A DNA stretch of 64,000 nucleotides, taken from positions 62,001 through 126,000 of the forward strand of contig MPUH01000040.1 of NCBI GenBank assembly GCA_001970955.1, given 5' to 3'. Origin of the DNA: Stentor coeruleus (lineage: Eukaryota > Ciliophora > Heterotrichea > Heterotrichida > Stentoridae). This document shows positions 19,212-29,836 of the stretch, one piece after another (within the stretch, counting starts at the first letter, position 1; each line of letters begins with the position of its first letter). The notes beneath the pieces are model-generated. The model was not told the origin of the DNA. It worked only from the letters and a program-made list of their open reading frames with translations, and did no database searches. A program made the translations under genes and the position numbers.

Positions 19212-20519
19212 CGGTATATTTTATTCGAGTATAAATTTTACATAATTAGCTTTGTTTAGGTTTAAGTATAGAAAAAGGAAATATTTTTAAAAAGAATTCC
19301 TGCGTTTCAAGGGAAATCTTAAAAAAAACTGTAAAATTGTTAAAGGAAGCGGTATGTGTTTATATTTAAAAGAAGGTTGATATGAATTTTTGTTTATAAT
19401 GCTTAATAATATTTTATACTTGCTTATTTTAAAAGTTCTGATGAAATTAGGCCTAATCGATAATTTATAAATTAAGATGATGAAAATTGAATGAGGGACA
19501 GAGAAAAATTATCATATAAAATCAGTAACCGAGTTAAAAATACTATATGAATCAAAAGCAAACCAGATGGGCAAATAGGCTTTTGATTAAAAGATATCAT
19601 AATTCTTTGTATAAAATTATATTTCACAGTCAAAGCTATTAGGTATTATACTTCTTGTTATTTAACTATTTTTATTAGTTAGGTTTTCTAATAGTCTTAC
19701 ATCGTCTAATTTAACTTAATACTACCATAAAATTTTAGATATTATTTAATTCTTCCTTTATAAATTCTGATATTTCATATTGATATTTATACACTGAAAA
19801 TATTCCCAAAAATCAATCTAATACAATTTCTTAGAAAAAAATCGCATATAGCTTCTAAGAAATATATAATTATTATAAGGTACTTGAAAGATTATTTTTT
19901 ATATTAAAGTATAATCATTCTAAATAAAATAATAAAAACTTTGAATATTTTATGGTTTTTTATACTTATCTAAAGCTCATAAAGATTTAGTTTATTTCAA
20001 AGTTGACAAATTATTCAAATCCACTTATTTTTTTAGACAGGATTTACATATTTGTTGTCTAAATGACTTAGGATTTTTATAAGAAAAAATATTCAAGTAT
20101 TATCAAGCAATCAGATTAAAGCTTAAATTTTATAAGCATTTATAAAATACTATCTGAGGAATTATAAAGGTATTTAACATAAAATTTTATGAAAACCAAG
20201 TTGACTTGGAAATTAAAAAGAATTCTGACATAAAAAAGATTTATAAAATTAGCATAAAGGTTTTAATAATCTTAAATCTTGTAAGCTGTGAAAATAAACT
20301 TATCTTAAGTTATTGTTGAAAATAATAATATTATATAAGATTAAATTACTAAAAAATATACCCTAAAATATATACACTAAAATATATATAATTGATAAAA
20401 ATCAAAATACAAGATGCTTGAAGAAAGGTAGTATAACTGTGTATAATAAAATAATAGATTTAACTTAAGGATGAAAATGAAAATATCATTATGCATATTA
20501 TGCTATAATTTCTAATCTC
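19212..20519. other. Intergenic, nothing recognised
   Basis: About 1.3 kb of AT-rich DNA between the kinase start and the small coding-like fragment at 20520. No convincing frame or repeat was found. Confidence 0.5.
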
Positions 20520-20663
20520 TTACTTATACTCTTTGACATATAAATACTGTTCAGCTTTTTTCTCGCTTTCTTTGTGCTTTTTTTTCAGGTTTTGTCATTT
20601 GAATATTATCTAAACTCAATTCACAGTCATATTTTCTCTTTGATAATTTAAACTCCGATACCT
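20520..20663 (-). pseudogene. Short coding-like fragment with an A-run frameshift
   Basis: On the minus strand a charged stretch (SKRKYDCELSLDNIQM, TKPEKKAQRKRE) reads up to a run of six A, then a tail AEQYLYVKEYK and TAA follow in the next frame. It looks like the C terminus of a small basic protein broken by one base in a homopolymer, either a sequencing slip or decay. No start or upstream exon was found, and the family is not recognised. Confidence 0.3.
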
Positions 20664-20744
20664 AAGCCAACAATAATAAATCATATTACAAATCTTTAGC
20701 ATTTTCTATATTAATTTCATATAAAGACTTATTTACTCAACAAA

Positions 20745-21071
20745 TTAATCATCCTCCCTTGCAGCACTAAACTTCTTCTCATAACCCTTCAAATCATTCG
20801 CTAACTTGGTCGTAGTTGGGGGCATAATCGATGCAAGGAACCCAAAAGGATCATTAGCACATGTGAGCGTTGATCCAGAAATACATGTCGTCATTGAAGG
20901 ACAACAAGTTGATGTATTAGGACAACAGATACCTGCAGCAAAAGGACAACAAGTCCATGTATTGTCTTGATTTTTACAGCAAGTTTCCCCATCTTTGCAT
21001 CTGTATTCTCTATCACATAAGTTGTCACTCATAGATAAAGATATAGCTATAAGTAAAACCCATAGAGCCAT
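20745..21071 (-). CDS. Small secreted granulin-domain protein (108 aa)
   Basis: A signal peptide (MALWVLLIAISLSMS) is followed by one granulin motif at about residues 18-72: CKDGETCCKNQDNTWTCCPF, then AGICCPNTSTCCPSMTTC. The CC pairs and spacing are those of the granulin/epithelin fold, a stack of disulfide-linked hairpins. A 35-residue hydrophilic tail ends in REDD, TAA at 20745. In animals granulins are growth factors or lysosomal peptides; in plants and protists they are often fused to cysteine proteases. Here the domain stands alone. Its role in the ciliate is unknown; secretion or lysosomal delivery is inferred from the signal peptide. It lies 60 nt downstream of the CDC14-like gene on the same strand. 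Confidence 0.9.
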   Translation of the reverse strand: MALWVLLIAISLSMSDNLCDREYRCKDGETCCKNQDNTWTCCPFAAGICCPNTSTCCPSMTTCISGSTLTCANDPFGFLASIMPPTTTKLANDLKGYEKKFSAAREDD

Positions 21072-21131
21072 TTTATTATAATTTACATAGTTTTATAAGA
21101 ATATGAAAATTTATCTTACAGTATAAGTGGG

Positions 21132-22319
21132 TTAATAAAATGTAACTCTTTTTGCGAAGATTTTTCTGGGCAAAATATCGTTTTTCTTTTTAGAACTTGG
21201 CCTTGTTGTTGAGGATGAATTTGTTGTTCTTGTAAAAAGCTTCATTGATCCACGGATTTCAAGGAGAGGAGTGCTTGTTGTACCGAGCATGCCTGTTCTT
21301 TGTAGAAAATTATCAGCTGAGATTGTTAGTTTGGTACTTTTCTCTTCTTTTCGTTTGATTGATTTGCACTTGCTTTCCATTTGGATTATGAAATCTTGTT
21401 GCTCGCTTATTATGCTACCTGGTCTACATATACGAGCCCAAGCTATGTATTCTTCAGCTGTTATATCAAATTTTTTCATAACATACAACGAAGCTAAAGT
21501 AGGGCTTTTCCCCATCCCTGCTTTGCAATGTATTGCAACACCAAAGTCAGTATTTTCAGCAATATCAAGAAATGCATGTATAACATTATTAGGTGGAGTT
21601 GCCCCTTTAAACGAAAAATCATAAAATCTCATCCGATTGCGATTAAATCTTTCAGGATCATATGGATGTCCATCAAGTTTTATAACAGTCCTGACTCCAA
21701 TCCTAGAAAATATTGCCGCATAATCTTCAGGTGTATAGTTTCTTACTCCAGTAAAATCCCTTGGTTCCGAAAATGGACTACTAAAAACAGCAATTTTATT
21801 AGGAACAATCCAACTGATATCCCCTTTTTCCAAAGAATAAGTATCTCTATATCTATCCACATTAAATTCATCATACTTAATCCACCCAATTTTAATAGCT
21901 TTATGTAAAACTTGTATACAATGAAGTATTGAGCATTTATATGAACATAAACCTGGAGTAATGTCTCTATATGATAAAAATAAAACAGGCAAATTTTGAA
22001 AGTTTTCCCAAGCTTGTTGTGGGGTTTGTTTTAAGACTAATACTATAAATGCACACATGAGATAAGCACCATTAGACTTTTCAGCTGATTTTACTGAGCA
22101 ATAATGGATAGTTGGACCTTCGGCTAACATTTTTTCTAAGGTTTTACAGAAATCGATTGTTGAACAAAGATCGATTGGCCCTATTTCTGATTGAAAAGGA
22201 GTGTAGGAGTATTCCTGTATAAAAAATACTATGTCTGAGTTTAATACCCGGCCTCTGGGGGGGAATTTAGCACTCATCCAGGTTAGTTTGTGAGGAATTA
22301 TTGATAAAGAGATTTCCAT
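21132..22319 (-). CDS. CDC14-family protein, probable pseudophosphatase (395 aa)
   Basis: Both CDC14 halves are present. The N-terminal domain has IGPIDLCSTIDFCKTLEKML, IHYCS, KQTPQQAWENF, SYRDITPGLCSYKCSILHC and ISWIVPNKIAVFSSP. The catalytic half has YDFSFKGATPPNNVIHAFL and the signature AIHCKAGMGKSPTLASLYVM, then ARICRPGSIISEQQ. CDC14 enzymes use C-x5-R and a general-acid Asp (HCKAGLGRTG; DGST/DGTT loop). Here the Cys is kept, but the Arg is Lys (codon aaa) and the acid Asp position is Lys (FKGA). The fold is conserved while both chemistry residues are lost, so a binding role is likely. The C-terminal 75 residues are basic and Ser/Thr-rich. Confidence 0.88.
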   Translation of the reverse strand: MEISLSIIPHKLTWMSAKFPPRGRVLNSDIVFFIQEYSYTPFQSEIGPIDLCSTIDFCKTLEKMLAEGPTIHYCSVKSAEKSNGAYLMCAFIVLVLKQTPQQAWENFQNLPVLFLSYRDITPGLCSYKCSILHCIQVLHKAIKIGWIKYDEFNVDRYRDTYSLEKGDISWIVPNKIAVFSSPFSEPRDFTGVRNYTPEDYAAIFSRIGVRTVIKLDGHPYDPERFNRNRMRFYDFSFKGATPPNNVIHAFLDIAENTDFGVAIHCKAGMGKSPTLASLYVMKKFDITAEEYIAWARICRPGSIISEQQDFIIQMESKCKSIKRKEEKSTKLTISADNFLQRTGMLGTTSTPLLEIRGSMKLFTRTTNSSSTTRPSSKKKNDILPRKIFAKRVTFY

Positions 22320-22627
22320 TAGTTAAAATTATGTAAAAGGATATTTTAGAAGATGGTAAAAAATTTGGCAGATTGAGAAAAATTCATGCGAATGTTTAGA
22401 TGTTTTTAAAATTGTGAGCTAGGATTGTTGGTGTAATGAGAAATATTTATATTTTGTGTGAAATTTTCGAAAGGTTCAGTGGTTTTTTCCAAGTATGTGA
22501 AACAACTAAAAGAATCTATTATATNTAAATTAGTAAAATTAAAAATTACAAAATTTTCGAAAGGTTCAGTGGTTTTTTCCAAGTATGTGAAACAACTAAA
22601 AGAATCTATTATATAATAAAATATCTT
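22320..22627. other. Intergenic, no gene seen
   Basis: Region upstream of the CDC14-like gene. It contains only the assembly duplication around N 22525. Confidence 0.6.
22461..22614. repeat. 64-nt direct duplication around N 22525
   Basis: 22461-22524 recurs at 22551-22614. This copy is separated by N plus 25 nt of other sequence. Confidence 0.75.
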
Positions 22628-23342
22628 ATGCTATCAAGAAAAACAAAGTTCAAAGGTAACCCTGGAGTAATGAAATAACTTAAATTAGTTGAAGAGCCTC
22701 ATGAAATTGCTTTAGATGACCAAATGGACACCAAGATCATAATATTTTTTCCAATTTTTACCCAAAATGAAAAAGAATGGGAAAGAGAAAGAGAAATATT
22801 TGGAGATAATGAAAAAGAAGAATATTAAGTAGGCTTTGAAAAGAAAGAACAAATTATCAAATCAAAAACATGCCTGATGTAGACTTGATATTTTTACGCA
22901 AAGTCATCTATCTAAACATTATGTTAAGACTTTGAAGAACCCTCTAACAAAATGCTAAAAATCAATATCTGTCCAGAACAAGAATTAGAAGTTCTAATAT
23001 GCTTACAGAGTATTATATACATGAATGAACATATTTAAGACTTTATGGGCTTTGGCTCAATGATTCTGCATATTTAGTCCAACTTACCAAGAGCATTTCC
23101 AAGTGAACTTCCAAAAATACTTCTTAACAATAAAATGAAGATAAATAACCCAGAAAGCTTCAAAGTTTTTTCAATTTAATATTTAAAGATGCAATATCTT
23201 GAGTGATATTTCAATCATTCATCTGACTGAAGAATCTAAAAATCTTCAAATCGTAATTTATAAAAATACTGATGCAGAAAATTATTTAGAATATTTAATT
23301 GAAAACATGATTTTGAGGTTTGTTGATAAAGAAATTCACTGA
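22628..23342 (+). pseudogene. Decayed coding tract, unidentified
   Basis: From the ATG at 22628 one frame stays protein-like for about 180 codons (for example VEEPHEIALDDQMDTKIIIF and INICPEQELEVLICLQSI) but holds about ten stops, mostly TAA/TAG. A further open stretch in another frame follows to 23342. Base choice and charge look coding, unlike the flanks. It is a host gene fossil of unknown family; an alternative is a gene in another code (see findings). Confidence 0.45.
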
Positions 23343-23569
23343 ATACTTTGATGGGATATTTAAAAAAAATATTAGATTTTGTATTCTTTTTCATATCAAT
23401 TAATCTTAGTAGACTAATGATAGTTTGAGAAATTATTTGAAAAAATGTTTGTGTAGAGTAAGGTGCTAATGAATGATGGAAGATTCTTAAGGTTGGAATA
23501 AATTGGGAGATAGTCATATGGTGAGTTGAGTAAAGATTCTAAATTTTATCAAGTTGTAAAGGTTGGAAT

Positions 23570-23830
23570 AGTAGTGGAAGTAAAAGTTATAATGGAAGAA
23601 GTGATAATGAAAAATTAGGAGAAAAAACAAAAAGTGCAAGCAAGATGAGTGGAAGCAGAATAGGGGTCAGAAATATAAGAATTAAGAGTAGAAGTAGAAA
23701 AAGTGGAAATAAAAAAATAGAAAAGAGATAAAGAAGCGAATGTGGAAATGGAATATAAGAAGCAAAAGTAGAAACAGAAGAAATAGAAATTTTAATATAA
23801 GAAATAGTAGAAAGAGCTCGAATGGAGTAA
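23570..23830 (+). repeat. Purine-rich low-complexity tract
   Basis: About 260 nt almost devoid of pyrimidine runs on the plus strand, built from gaagta, agaaa and gtggaa words. Its complement gives the spurious Leu/Ile/Phe-rich frame at 23587-23844. Possibly decayed Ser/Lys/Arg-rich coding sequence continuing from the fossil upstream. Confidence 0.6.
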
Positions 23831-24684
23831 AAGTGTAAATTCAATCAAAAGAAAATGTTATAATTCAAAAGGAAAACTTGAAACCCATTAAGAATGGAAT
23901 TTAGGGTTTTCCAATATAATAATACTTTAAATAAGGCCTTAATATTAAGAAAGTATGAAAAGTTATTTTAGATTTGTTTAAAGTCCTCCTTGTAGGAAAT
24001 AATAATTATTAGTATTTGAGTTAAATATAAGCTCTTTGGACGATCAAATTGTTCTGATGAAGTATTCAGCACAGAAGTATTTAAATAATTTTATTCTAAT
24101 AGTTTGCCTCAAAATATATAAATATTTTAGCTTATTCGATTGCCTATAGTTAAATTTAGTATATTAGCTATACTCACAAAAAAATATTCTTGCAAAAAAT
24201 AGCACTTTTCCCTTATTTTAATAATCAACCACTGCATACTTATTTTCATAAAAACTTTAATGCATGCAAAAAAACAATTTTTGAGCTTTATTATTCCTTT
24301 TCAACTAAAATTTATATGCCAATCTACTAAGTAATGGAAGTTTTTACTAATAATTTTGACATGTTTATTATTTCAAAATCCTTTAAAATTGTATTAACTC
24401 AAATGGAAATCTAAAGGATATAATGCTTTAATTTTACAATATAATTGGTAAAAAAGATTGAAAGACTTTGAAATGCTTATCCACAAAATTATATAAATAA
24501 AATTCATTTGTCATTCTTATATAATAAAATATCCTTATTTATATTCTAGAAGTTCATATTAGCAAAATTTTTAATTTTATTCTGAGAGAAAGCTAAAAAT
24601 TATTAAAAAACAAAGGGTCAGTTTTGAATACTGTAACGCCCATACTAAGGCTACAAAAAAGAAGCAAATTAATTATTTGATAAT
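23831..24684. other. Intergenic, nothing recognised
   Basis: AT-rich sequence without coding-like frames or repeats that I can support. Confidence 0.5.
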
Positions 24685-24939
24685 TTAGCTTGACCAGTTA
24701 CTATACCTTAATTGACTTAAGTTTTCATTGCAAACATTTTGATTGCTTCTTTCTGATTGAGAATGAGAGTATTCTTCTGAGGAAGGTACTTCAGAAATAA
24801 TAAACAAGCCTTTAACTTTTTTTATAACTGTTGTAGTTTTTAAATGGAGAACTAAAGGGTATTTTCCATGTGAATCAGTTGAAAAAAACCCAGTTTGTTG
24901 TTCCCCTTTTTCGTCTTTTTTTCCTATGCTGCATCCCAT
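24685..24939 (-). CDS. Small MGC-type protein, possibly lipid-anchored (84 aa)
   Basis: Unknown family. The first ATG is at 24939 and gives MGCSIGKKDEKGEQQ: Gly2-Cys3 followed by a Lys-rich patch, the usual context for N-myristoylation plus palmitoylation and membrane binding. A short beta-like segment (YPLVLHLKTTTVIKKVKGLFIIS) and a Ser/Gln-rich tail follow. It is short and isolated in a gene-poor region, so it could be spurious; the MGCS start is the main reason to keep it. Confidence 0.45.
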   Translation of the reverse strand: MGCSIGKKDEKGEQQTGFFSTDSHGKYPLVLHLKTTTVIKKVKGLFIISEVPSSEEYSHSQSERSNQNVCNENLSQLRYSNWSS

Positions 24940-24948
24940 ATTATTCAA

Positions 24949-26250
24949 CTAAGAATTATTAAATCAGTAATCCATCAATGTCAGAAAAGAAAATAAAAGC
25001 ATTAAGTTTTCTTATTGAAAACAATAGACATCAAAAATCATTAATTTGAATTCAGATTGCAATCCTGAAAATGAAAGCTAAAATATGAGCGAGTAATTTT
25101 AAACTATCAAATACTTTAAAGCATATAAAAGTTTAATAACTATAAAGATATAAAGTTTATCTAATACTCTATATGATTTCAAGGCTTTTATACTAAAATA
25201 TTTCGACTGAATTTTCTAAATTTACCTTCTTCAATTAGGTATCAGAAAATTTAAAGCCTAAATAATATTCTAATAATGAATGAGTAATTATATTCCAGAC
25301 TATTTCGCAAAAATTTAAGATTTTAATACTAAATGCATATTTCAAGCTTCCTAATTGTTAAAAATTAGTAGCTAATTATTAGATTGAGCTTCTCAAACTA
25401 TTTTATTTCATAGATTAATAAAATAACAAATTTGAATTTTTTTGCTAGACACGTGAAACAACAAATAGTAAAGAATATTTTCACAAAGAAATTTTCAAGC
25501 TATACAAGAAGATCGAGAATATTATTTTTCGAAAAACTCAATTTGGAGAGAAATATAAGATAATTTTAGATAATATTAAAATTTGTAAAACCTGAAATTT
25601 TAACAGAGAAAAGAAGCGTGATGAAATTCTCAATATATTTCTATTAGATCTTAGACTTATATAAGCATAGTCAATATGACTTATAAACTTGAAAAAAAAA
25701 ATTAACCATCTTCACCATTATAATTATCATCAAATTTATTATATTATAATATAATCCTTGAAGTATTTTAAATATTATCTTTTAGTGAAATATTTTATCC
25801 TGCATGCTAATTTTATTATATATCATAAAGTAAAATATACTATTTATATCAATACGGTATTTGTTTTAGTAAATTGGCTACAAATTATTTAATGAACATA
25901 ATAATTTTCTTAAAGTTAGACTAATAGTAATTCTCAGCTCTTAAAGAAACTACAGGGTCTAAATACCTATCAAATAAATCAATCAAAAACTTAAAACAGG
26001 GGAACTTTTTATACACGAAAATGCACAAAAATCCGAAAAACTAACTCTAATTAAATATTATGTAAAATCTAAAAGCATAATCATCTAAAACTTATCAAAT
26101 ATAAACTTAAAATATTCCCATTAAATTTAGACAACTTAATATCCTATAAAATTCCATCCAATCCATAAAAAGCCTTTTAAACTAAATCAAGCCCTTTCAA
26201 TTCTATCGATAAATTTTCTAAGCTATCCAGAGACTTTAAATACATAAATC
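24949..26250. other. Intergenic, nothing recognised
   Basis: 1.3 kb of strongly AT-rich DNA upstream of the HAD gene. No frame, RNA gene or repeat is supported. Confidence 0.5.
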
Positions 26251-27237
26251 ATGGGAGGAAAGCCATCATCAGAGAAATCTGAAGCAGAATCTAAAACCAA
26301 AGCATCAAATATTACTCAAGATTCTGAAAAGCAAGGTTTACCACAAGCCCCTTCCCGTGATGTCCGTGGTCATTTACTGAACAAAATGGGTTTTTCTGGA
26401 GCAGGTCCAGGCCAAGTGACAGTAAGAGATTTCCGCGTACCAAAATGGATGGAAAAGCCTACACCTAAAACTGAAGAAGAAGACACTGTTTCTCCTGACG
26501 AAGTTCTTGAACGAATATCATCAAATGATAAATATAACCTGTCTTATGTCCAAATTAAAACAGGTGATGAATTAAGAAGACAATTTCTACAAAGAATCTC
26601 AAAAGAAGGACTTTGGTTACCTCCAAGTCAGCGACCTCCAACATCCCAGTCTATAATAATCTTTGATTGGGACGATACGCTTTTGTGTACATCTTTTTTA
26701 AACTCAAGAGAAGATGCTATGAATATCACCTCGCCAATGATTAAAGGACAGTTAAAATCTTTAGAAGAAGCGGTTATTCGACTATTAAACAAAGCTCTTT
26801 CACTTGGTAACACGTTTATTATAACTAATGCTATGAAAGGATGGGTTGAGTACTCATCTAATATGTGGATACCAGGAATTGCCCAAGTTTTACAGAGGAT
26901 TACTGTAGTTTCAGCTAGGGCGGAATATGAAGCTAAGTATCCGGATAATTATCATCAATGGAAAGTTGAAGCATTTATGGAAATGACTAAAACTTTTGAT
27001 ACTGGGACGATTACTAATTTAATTTGCCTTGGGGATTCTATGATTGAAATTGATGCAGCACATACACTTGCTAAGTAAAATATATTTAGGTGTTATTCTA
27101 ATGCTTGTATTAAGACAATCAAGTTTAGAGATGGTCCGAATCCTGAAGAGCTTTTGAAACAATTGGAATTAGTATATGAAAAATTTGAGAATATTTGTAA
27201 TAGTGGGAAAAATTTGACTATTAGGCTTGAAAGGTAA
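26251..27237 (+). CDS. HAD-superfamily hydrolase with myristoylation-type N terminus (323 aa)
   Basis: The N terminus MGGKPSSEK fits the N-myristoylation consensus (Gly2, Ser6), followed by about 120 residues of disordered sequence. The HAD core has motif I FDWDDTLL (nucleophile Asp plus acid Asp), motif II FIITNA (Thr), and motif IV LICLGDSMIEIDAA. This predicts an Asp-based phosphatase, perhaps acting on proteins at membranes. A 15-nt intron at 27075-27089 must be removed: without it the frame ends at LAK; with it the product continues CYSNACIKTIKFRDGPNPEE and ends at TAA 27237. Substrate unknown; similar HAD proteins are common in ciliates as far as I know. Confidence 0.88.
27075..27089 (+). 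other. 15-nt intron in the HAD gene
   Basis: GTAAAATATATTTAG. Splicing turns an in-frame TAA into the sense join K-CYSN. Confidence 0.93.
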
Positions 27238-27635
27238 GATAAATATAGGAAATCGTCTCCAAGATAAGGATTTAGTAGTTAAGATAAGGTTAATATTTTT
27301 TAAAGGTAAATTTAATAAGATAGTTGGGGAAGTGTTTGAAATTATAGTTTATTTGATTGAATGAGGATTGGTTTAGGCATTTTGGGTGGAAAATAAGTTG
27401 AGTTATGGATTTATTATATGCGATTTAATGATTGTAGGATAATTTTATAGAAAATGGAAAAGATTTTTATGGTAAAAAAGATAGTCTTATGTGCTTAGTA
27501 AACTAATATTTTATTATGTTTGGGTAAGGCTATAGAATTTAAGCTTTAATAAAACTGACTAGCTAGTGTTTATTCATTAATATATACATAACTTTACTTG
27601 AATAAAATTTATTCAAACAATGTAGGGATTATTAA

Positions 27636-28180
27636 GTAATCTATACTAAAGCAAAAACTCATGCAGCTTTGAGTTACAACAAGATAAAAACCTTTGCTCA
27701 AGGCACCATAAAGCTTTTTGCCGATAAACACCTGAACGTTAGTCCAGATTTAAAATTTGGGGCAAAGATAATCAAGTTCGATTATCCAAATAAACTTACA
27801 AGGATGGCTGAACTAATACAGGAGTTAGTTATTTTACATTGAAAATTTTCCCAATAGTCATTTTGATGAAGTATTTTAATCCTTTGCCAAATGAACAGGT
27901 TCGAGTTGATAAGTCTGGGAATGTATAGATGGATACTGGTGACCTATTCACTTCCAATTAAAATCATTATCTTTATATGGAGTTCTATGTAATTATTAGA
28001 CTCTATGGAGTATTTATCTACTATAAAAGAACAGGCCCAACTGATCTTTATCTTGAACAATAGAAACATGCACACTGGGATACTTTTTACCTATTCATTG
28101 ATTGTATTAGAGGATTTAGATAAAGTATCAAGTTCATTTGCTATATTATAGCTTTCTAGCCCATTTCTTAATTCTCTATA
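27636..28180 (+). pseudogene. Decayed coding tract, unidentified
   Basis: An open stretch of about 67 codons (KTHAALSYNKIKTFAQGTIK, FADKHLNVSPDLKFGAKII) is followed, after a frame change, by about 95 codons of protein-like sequence broken by four stops, all TAA or TAG (LPNEQVRVDKSGNV, HYLYMEFYVIIRLYGVF, KHAHWDTFYLFIDC). No family is recognised. It is a gene or transposon fossil on the same strand as the HAD gene. Confidence 0.45.
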
Positions 28181-28750
28181 AAAGTCATTATTTTTATACC
28201 TTATTATTTAATGATAAATTTAGGTAAAATTATATTTAGATTCAATCTTAAATTTAGGTAAAACACATATTAGTAATAATCTTAAAAGTAAGATTAAATG
28301 CATATTATTAATATCAAAAACATAACAATTTCATCCTTTAAATATAATTTTAGCTATTTATAAATATGTCATAAAATGTTATATTAATCAAAGCTTTTGA
28401 TACTTTTTTATTCAATCTTAATAAAAATTTAAAGTGACTATTTCAACTCAAAGCTAAATACCAGAATTCTAAATCATTTCACATAAAATCCATACCAAAC
28501 ATCAGAGTATTTCAAAAATATATTCTATAGCAACTCATTTTACTTGTTAAAAACAAATCAAAATGCATCTAATTATTTTCAAACAAAATCATTTCAATAC
28601 CTACAATCAAAAAAGAAAAAAATAATTTTCTGTTCATTTCTTATAATCAAATCTCCTTAATTTTACCTTCTAAAAATATCTTCCTTCTACATCTTAACAA
28701 ACTCCCCATATAAAAAATTATTTCTAAACTTTTTTAAGAACTTTACCTAG
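28181..28750. other. Intergenic, nothing recognised
   Basis: AT-rich sequence downstream of the Pumilio gene. Confidence 0.5.
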
Positions 28751-29836
28751 CTAATTAGAAAGTTTATAGACAATTTCTGCCCAAAGAGGTTTGAGCTTGG
28801 CATTATGCAATTCTAAAATCGTAGGCCTAACAATTATCAGTAATTCTTCTTTCAACTCTTTTTCACAATTATCAGCTGCCGTTCTCAAAACATAACTTCC
28901 ATACTGACTAAGTAGTAATTCTGGGATTTTACTATATGATATGAGTTCCTTGATTATACTTTTCCGTATATTCTCAATTTTCAATGCTTTTTCCATAACA
29001 TTCGACGAGTATTTCTGTAAACAAAGTTGTGAACTCCTACCTTGTATCGCTGAAATAAACTCATGTGCTGCTTCTTCTTTCCAAATATCAATAACAGTTT
29101 GCACTGCATAATTTCCATAAGGATGTTGCATAAGCATAAGCGACCCACCTAAAATTTCACTCATAATCTGTGGGTCATTACAACATTTTTTAACAACACA
29201 AACACCAAGTTTATCAGTAGCCAATTCTTCAACATGTTCTTTGATTTCCCGAGTAATAAAATACCGATTATTAGCAGTAACAAGTAATCTTTGTACAACA
29301 TGTGACGCATTAAGATCTTTACTCATTTCAACGATTTTCCCTTTAAGCTCATTTTGAAATACTTCTTCTTCTTCTCTAAGATTTATCATAGCAATAAGAT
29401 TCTGTAAAGCATGAGTTCCTCTTGCATTGTAGGATATTGGGACTATATGGCCTTTTAAGGATTGGAGGATTTTAAGACGATGACAAGCTGAACAGTTGTG
29501 GAAGAGAGTCTGGCATATATAATTGCCATATATGTCGACCATAAGTTCAGGGATATTTGGTAAGAGCATTTGTATTATAATGTTGAGGTCATTGGGTTGA
29601 GATTTACTTATGATTTGCTGCATGAGTTTACTTGTACCTTTGTTTTTAGGCATGGTTTGGAAGATGTCTAGGGGAAAATCACAAGTACTTTGGTCGAGGT
29701 TGCTCATGGTTTGTGAACTGAAGCCTGTGCTTATACGTTCTTGGCTTAGTCCACTGGAGTCTTCAAGGGTTTTGAGTTTACTTTTGCCTGGAGGGATTTT
29801 TGCGTGTGAGTAAGGACCTGTGGCTTTGATATCCAT
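28751..29836 (-). CDS. Pumilio (PUF) RNA-binding protein (361 aa)
   Basis: Sequence-specific 3'UTR binder, usually repressing or localising mRNA. At least seven PUF helical repeats can be read from about residue 90, with these core triads: YGNYICQ, ARGTHALQ, NASHVVQ, LGVCVVK, YGNYAVQ, YSSNVMEK, YGSYVLR. The canonical NYxxQ, SNxxEK and RHxxQ-like positions predict base contacts. The first repeat of a canonical eight is degenerate or absent. The N-terminal about 85 residues are disordered (ATG at 29836). Small PUF proteins of this size are typical of protists. Confidence 0.93.
   Translation of the reverse strand: MDIKATGPYSHAKIPPGKSKLKTLEDSSGLSQERISTGFSSQTMSNLDQSTCDFPLDIFQTMPKNKGTSKLMQQIISKSQPNDLNIIIQMLLPNIPELMVDIYGNYICQTLFHNCSACHRLKILQSLKGHIVPISYNARGTHALQNLIAMINLREEEEVFQNELKGKIVEMSKDLNASHVVQRLLVTANNRYFITREIKEHVEELATDKLGVCVVKKCCNDPQIMSEILGGSLMLMQHPYGNYAVQTVIDIWKEEAAHEFISAIQGRSSQLCLQKYSSNVMEKALKIENIRKSIIKELISYSKIPELLLSQYGSYVLRTAADNCEKELKEELLIIVRPTILELHNAKLKPLWAEIVYKLSN

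Noticed and set aside
23587-23844. Leu/Ile/Phe-rich minus-strand ORF
   Set aside because: It is the complement of a purine-rich low-complexity tract; the apparent membrane protein is an artefact of composition.
27885-27925. aggttcgagtt, resembling a tRNA T-arm
   Set aside because: No matching acceptor stem, anticodon arm or D arm around it. No tRNA or rRNA gene was found anywhere in the window.
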